Assembly: GCF_000183385.1 (NCBI RefSeq)
Contig: NC_014760.1
Span: 868,001-932,000, forward strand
Origin: Mycoplasmopsis bovis PG45
GTDB taxonomy: Bacteria; Bacillota_I; Bacilli_A; Mycoplasmatales; Metamycoplasmataceae
Length of the DNA: 64,000 nt
Reading direction: 5' to 3'
Under the pieces are notes generated by a model. The model saw only the letters and a list, made by a program, of their open reading frames with translations, did no database searches and had not been told where the DNA came from. Position numbers and translations under genes: made by a program. Shown piece by piece: positions 63,424-64,000 of this stretch; position 1 is the stretch's first letter; each line of letters opens with the position of its first letter.

Positions 63424-64000
63424 TTATTCAAGTTCTCAGTGTTCGGCTCAAAATTTTCCGCTTTCTATAGCTTTCTTTTTGTCCTCAGGAGTTACGCCAT
63501 CTCAGTATTTATCTACTTTTTTAACTTTGGAATTTTCCGATGTATTCTCAGTTACTCTAACCATAGGTTTGACCACAGGTTTGCCTGATTGAGTTTCTGG
63601 ATCTTTAGCCTTTGTGCTTGATTCAGTTTTTGGATCTTTATCTTTTTTGCTTGATTCAGTGTCTGATCCTTTATCTTTTTTGCTTGATTCAGTGTCTGAT
63701 CCTTTATCTTTTTTGCTTGATTCAGTGTCTGATCCTTTTTCTGATTCAGCTTCTGAATCTTCGCCTTCTCTTTCTGCTTCGTCGCTTTCTTGTTTAGACT
63801 TTTCTAAATCATCTTCATCCTTACCTCAAGGATGATTTTCACCTCAACCAATGCCATTGTTTGTCGAGCCTTCCTCAGGTTTCCCCATAGGTGTTTTACT
63901 TTCCCCAGGTGTTTTATTTTCGCCAGGCGTTTTATTTTCTTCAGGTTTCTTGTCGCCTTCAGGTTTCTTTTCACCCTCAGGTTTTTTGTCTGTTTCAGGG
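63424..64000 (-). CDS. Repeat-rich surface lipoprotein, C-terminal part (runs off the window)
   Basis: At least 191 aa of a minus-strand gene whose start lies beyond 64000. Pro/Glu/Lys repeats (KKPEGEKKPEGDKKPEE; ENKTPGENKTPGESKTP) pass into NNGIGWGENHPWGKDEDD with TGA Trp, then an acidic Ser-rich stretch with three copies of GSDTESSKKDK and related 11-mers, and a C-terminal segment VKKVDKYWDGVTPEDKKKA to FWAEHWELE. Such low-complexity, repeat-built proteins are typical of the Vsp/Vpma surface family. The signal is outside the window, so lipoprotein nature is inferred. Convergent with the lipoprotein at 62290. Confidence 0.8.
63608..63739 (-). repeat. 33-bp tandem coding repeats
   Basis: Three copies starting at 63641, 63674 and 63707 of the unit coding GSDTESSKKDK, preceded by one diverged unit (63608-63640, KTESSTKAKDP type). 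In-frame 11-residue steps. Confidence 0.9.

Overview
The window is a 64 kb piece of a low-GC mollicute chromosome. TGA has to be read as tryptophan: dozens of otherwise intact genes contain in-frame TGA at conserved Trp positions, so all gene calls here use genetic code 4. The gene set (one tRNA-His, one tRNA-Ser, IS30/IS3/IS4-superfamily elements, many lipoproteins, no cell-wall genes) fits Mycoplasma/Mycoplasmopsis. The leader of the repeat lipoprotein at 62290 (MKKSKFLLLGSVASL...FVAAKCG) is the Vsp/Vpma type, which points to the M. bovis / M. agalactiae group. The exact species is an inference.

Layout. (1) 1-3100: a broken type III-like DNA methyltransferase gene cut by a frameshifted IS3-family element, next to an IS30-family element. 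(2) 3122-8027 (-): a four-gene solute ABC importer (ATPase, two permeases, lipoprotein). (3) 8236-10962 (-): a large surface papain-like protease. (4) 11112-19945 (-): housekeeping genes (ZIP transporter, yebC, nadE, an alpha/beta hydrolase coupled to a restriction-enzyme-like protein, RumA-type methyltransferase, dnaI, dnaB, coaE, yigZ), then tRNA-His. (5) 20235-23707 (+): a HinfI-like R-M locus whose R gene is split by an IS30 element while the M gene is intact. (6) 23843-27554 (-): accessory zone with an MFS protein, two decayed genes and a DUF4143 ATPase preceded by four 23-bp direct repeats. (7) 27868-41487: housekeeping block (rnhB, rluD-like, a chromate-transporter pair, trmB, an RNase J-like protein with lost metal ligands, rsmI-holB-tmk-recR-ybaB-dnaX). 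(8) 41566-43087: second IS30 copy. (9) 43272-57390: gpmI, HAD hydrolase, tRNA-Ser, pgsA, cdsA, apt, the rimP-nusA-ylxR-infB operon, tdk, pepA. (10) 57490-60686: third IS30 copy with an IS4/IS1634-type element nested inside its transposase gene. (11) 60737-64000: a folate-type ECF S component, a decayed small gene and two repeat-rich surface lipoproteins facing each other.

The housekeeping genes form tightly coupled operons with start/stop overlaps, mostly closed by simple hairpin-plus-T terminators. The accessory story is mobile-element damage to restriction-modification loci: one methyltransferase gene truncated, one restriction gene split with its methylase kept, and a separate homologue of that restriction enzyme that has lost its apparent catalytic residues. 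At least nine exact copies of the 11-mer CTRTTTTATAG lie between genes or at gene ends; this is not explained by any annotated feature. No rRNA, CRISPR array or replication origin was seen.
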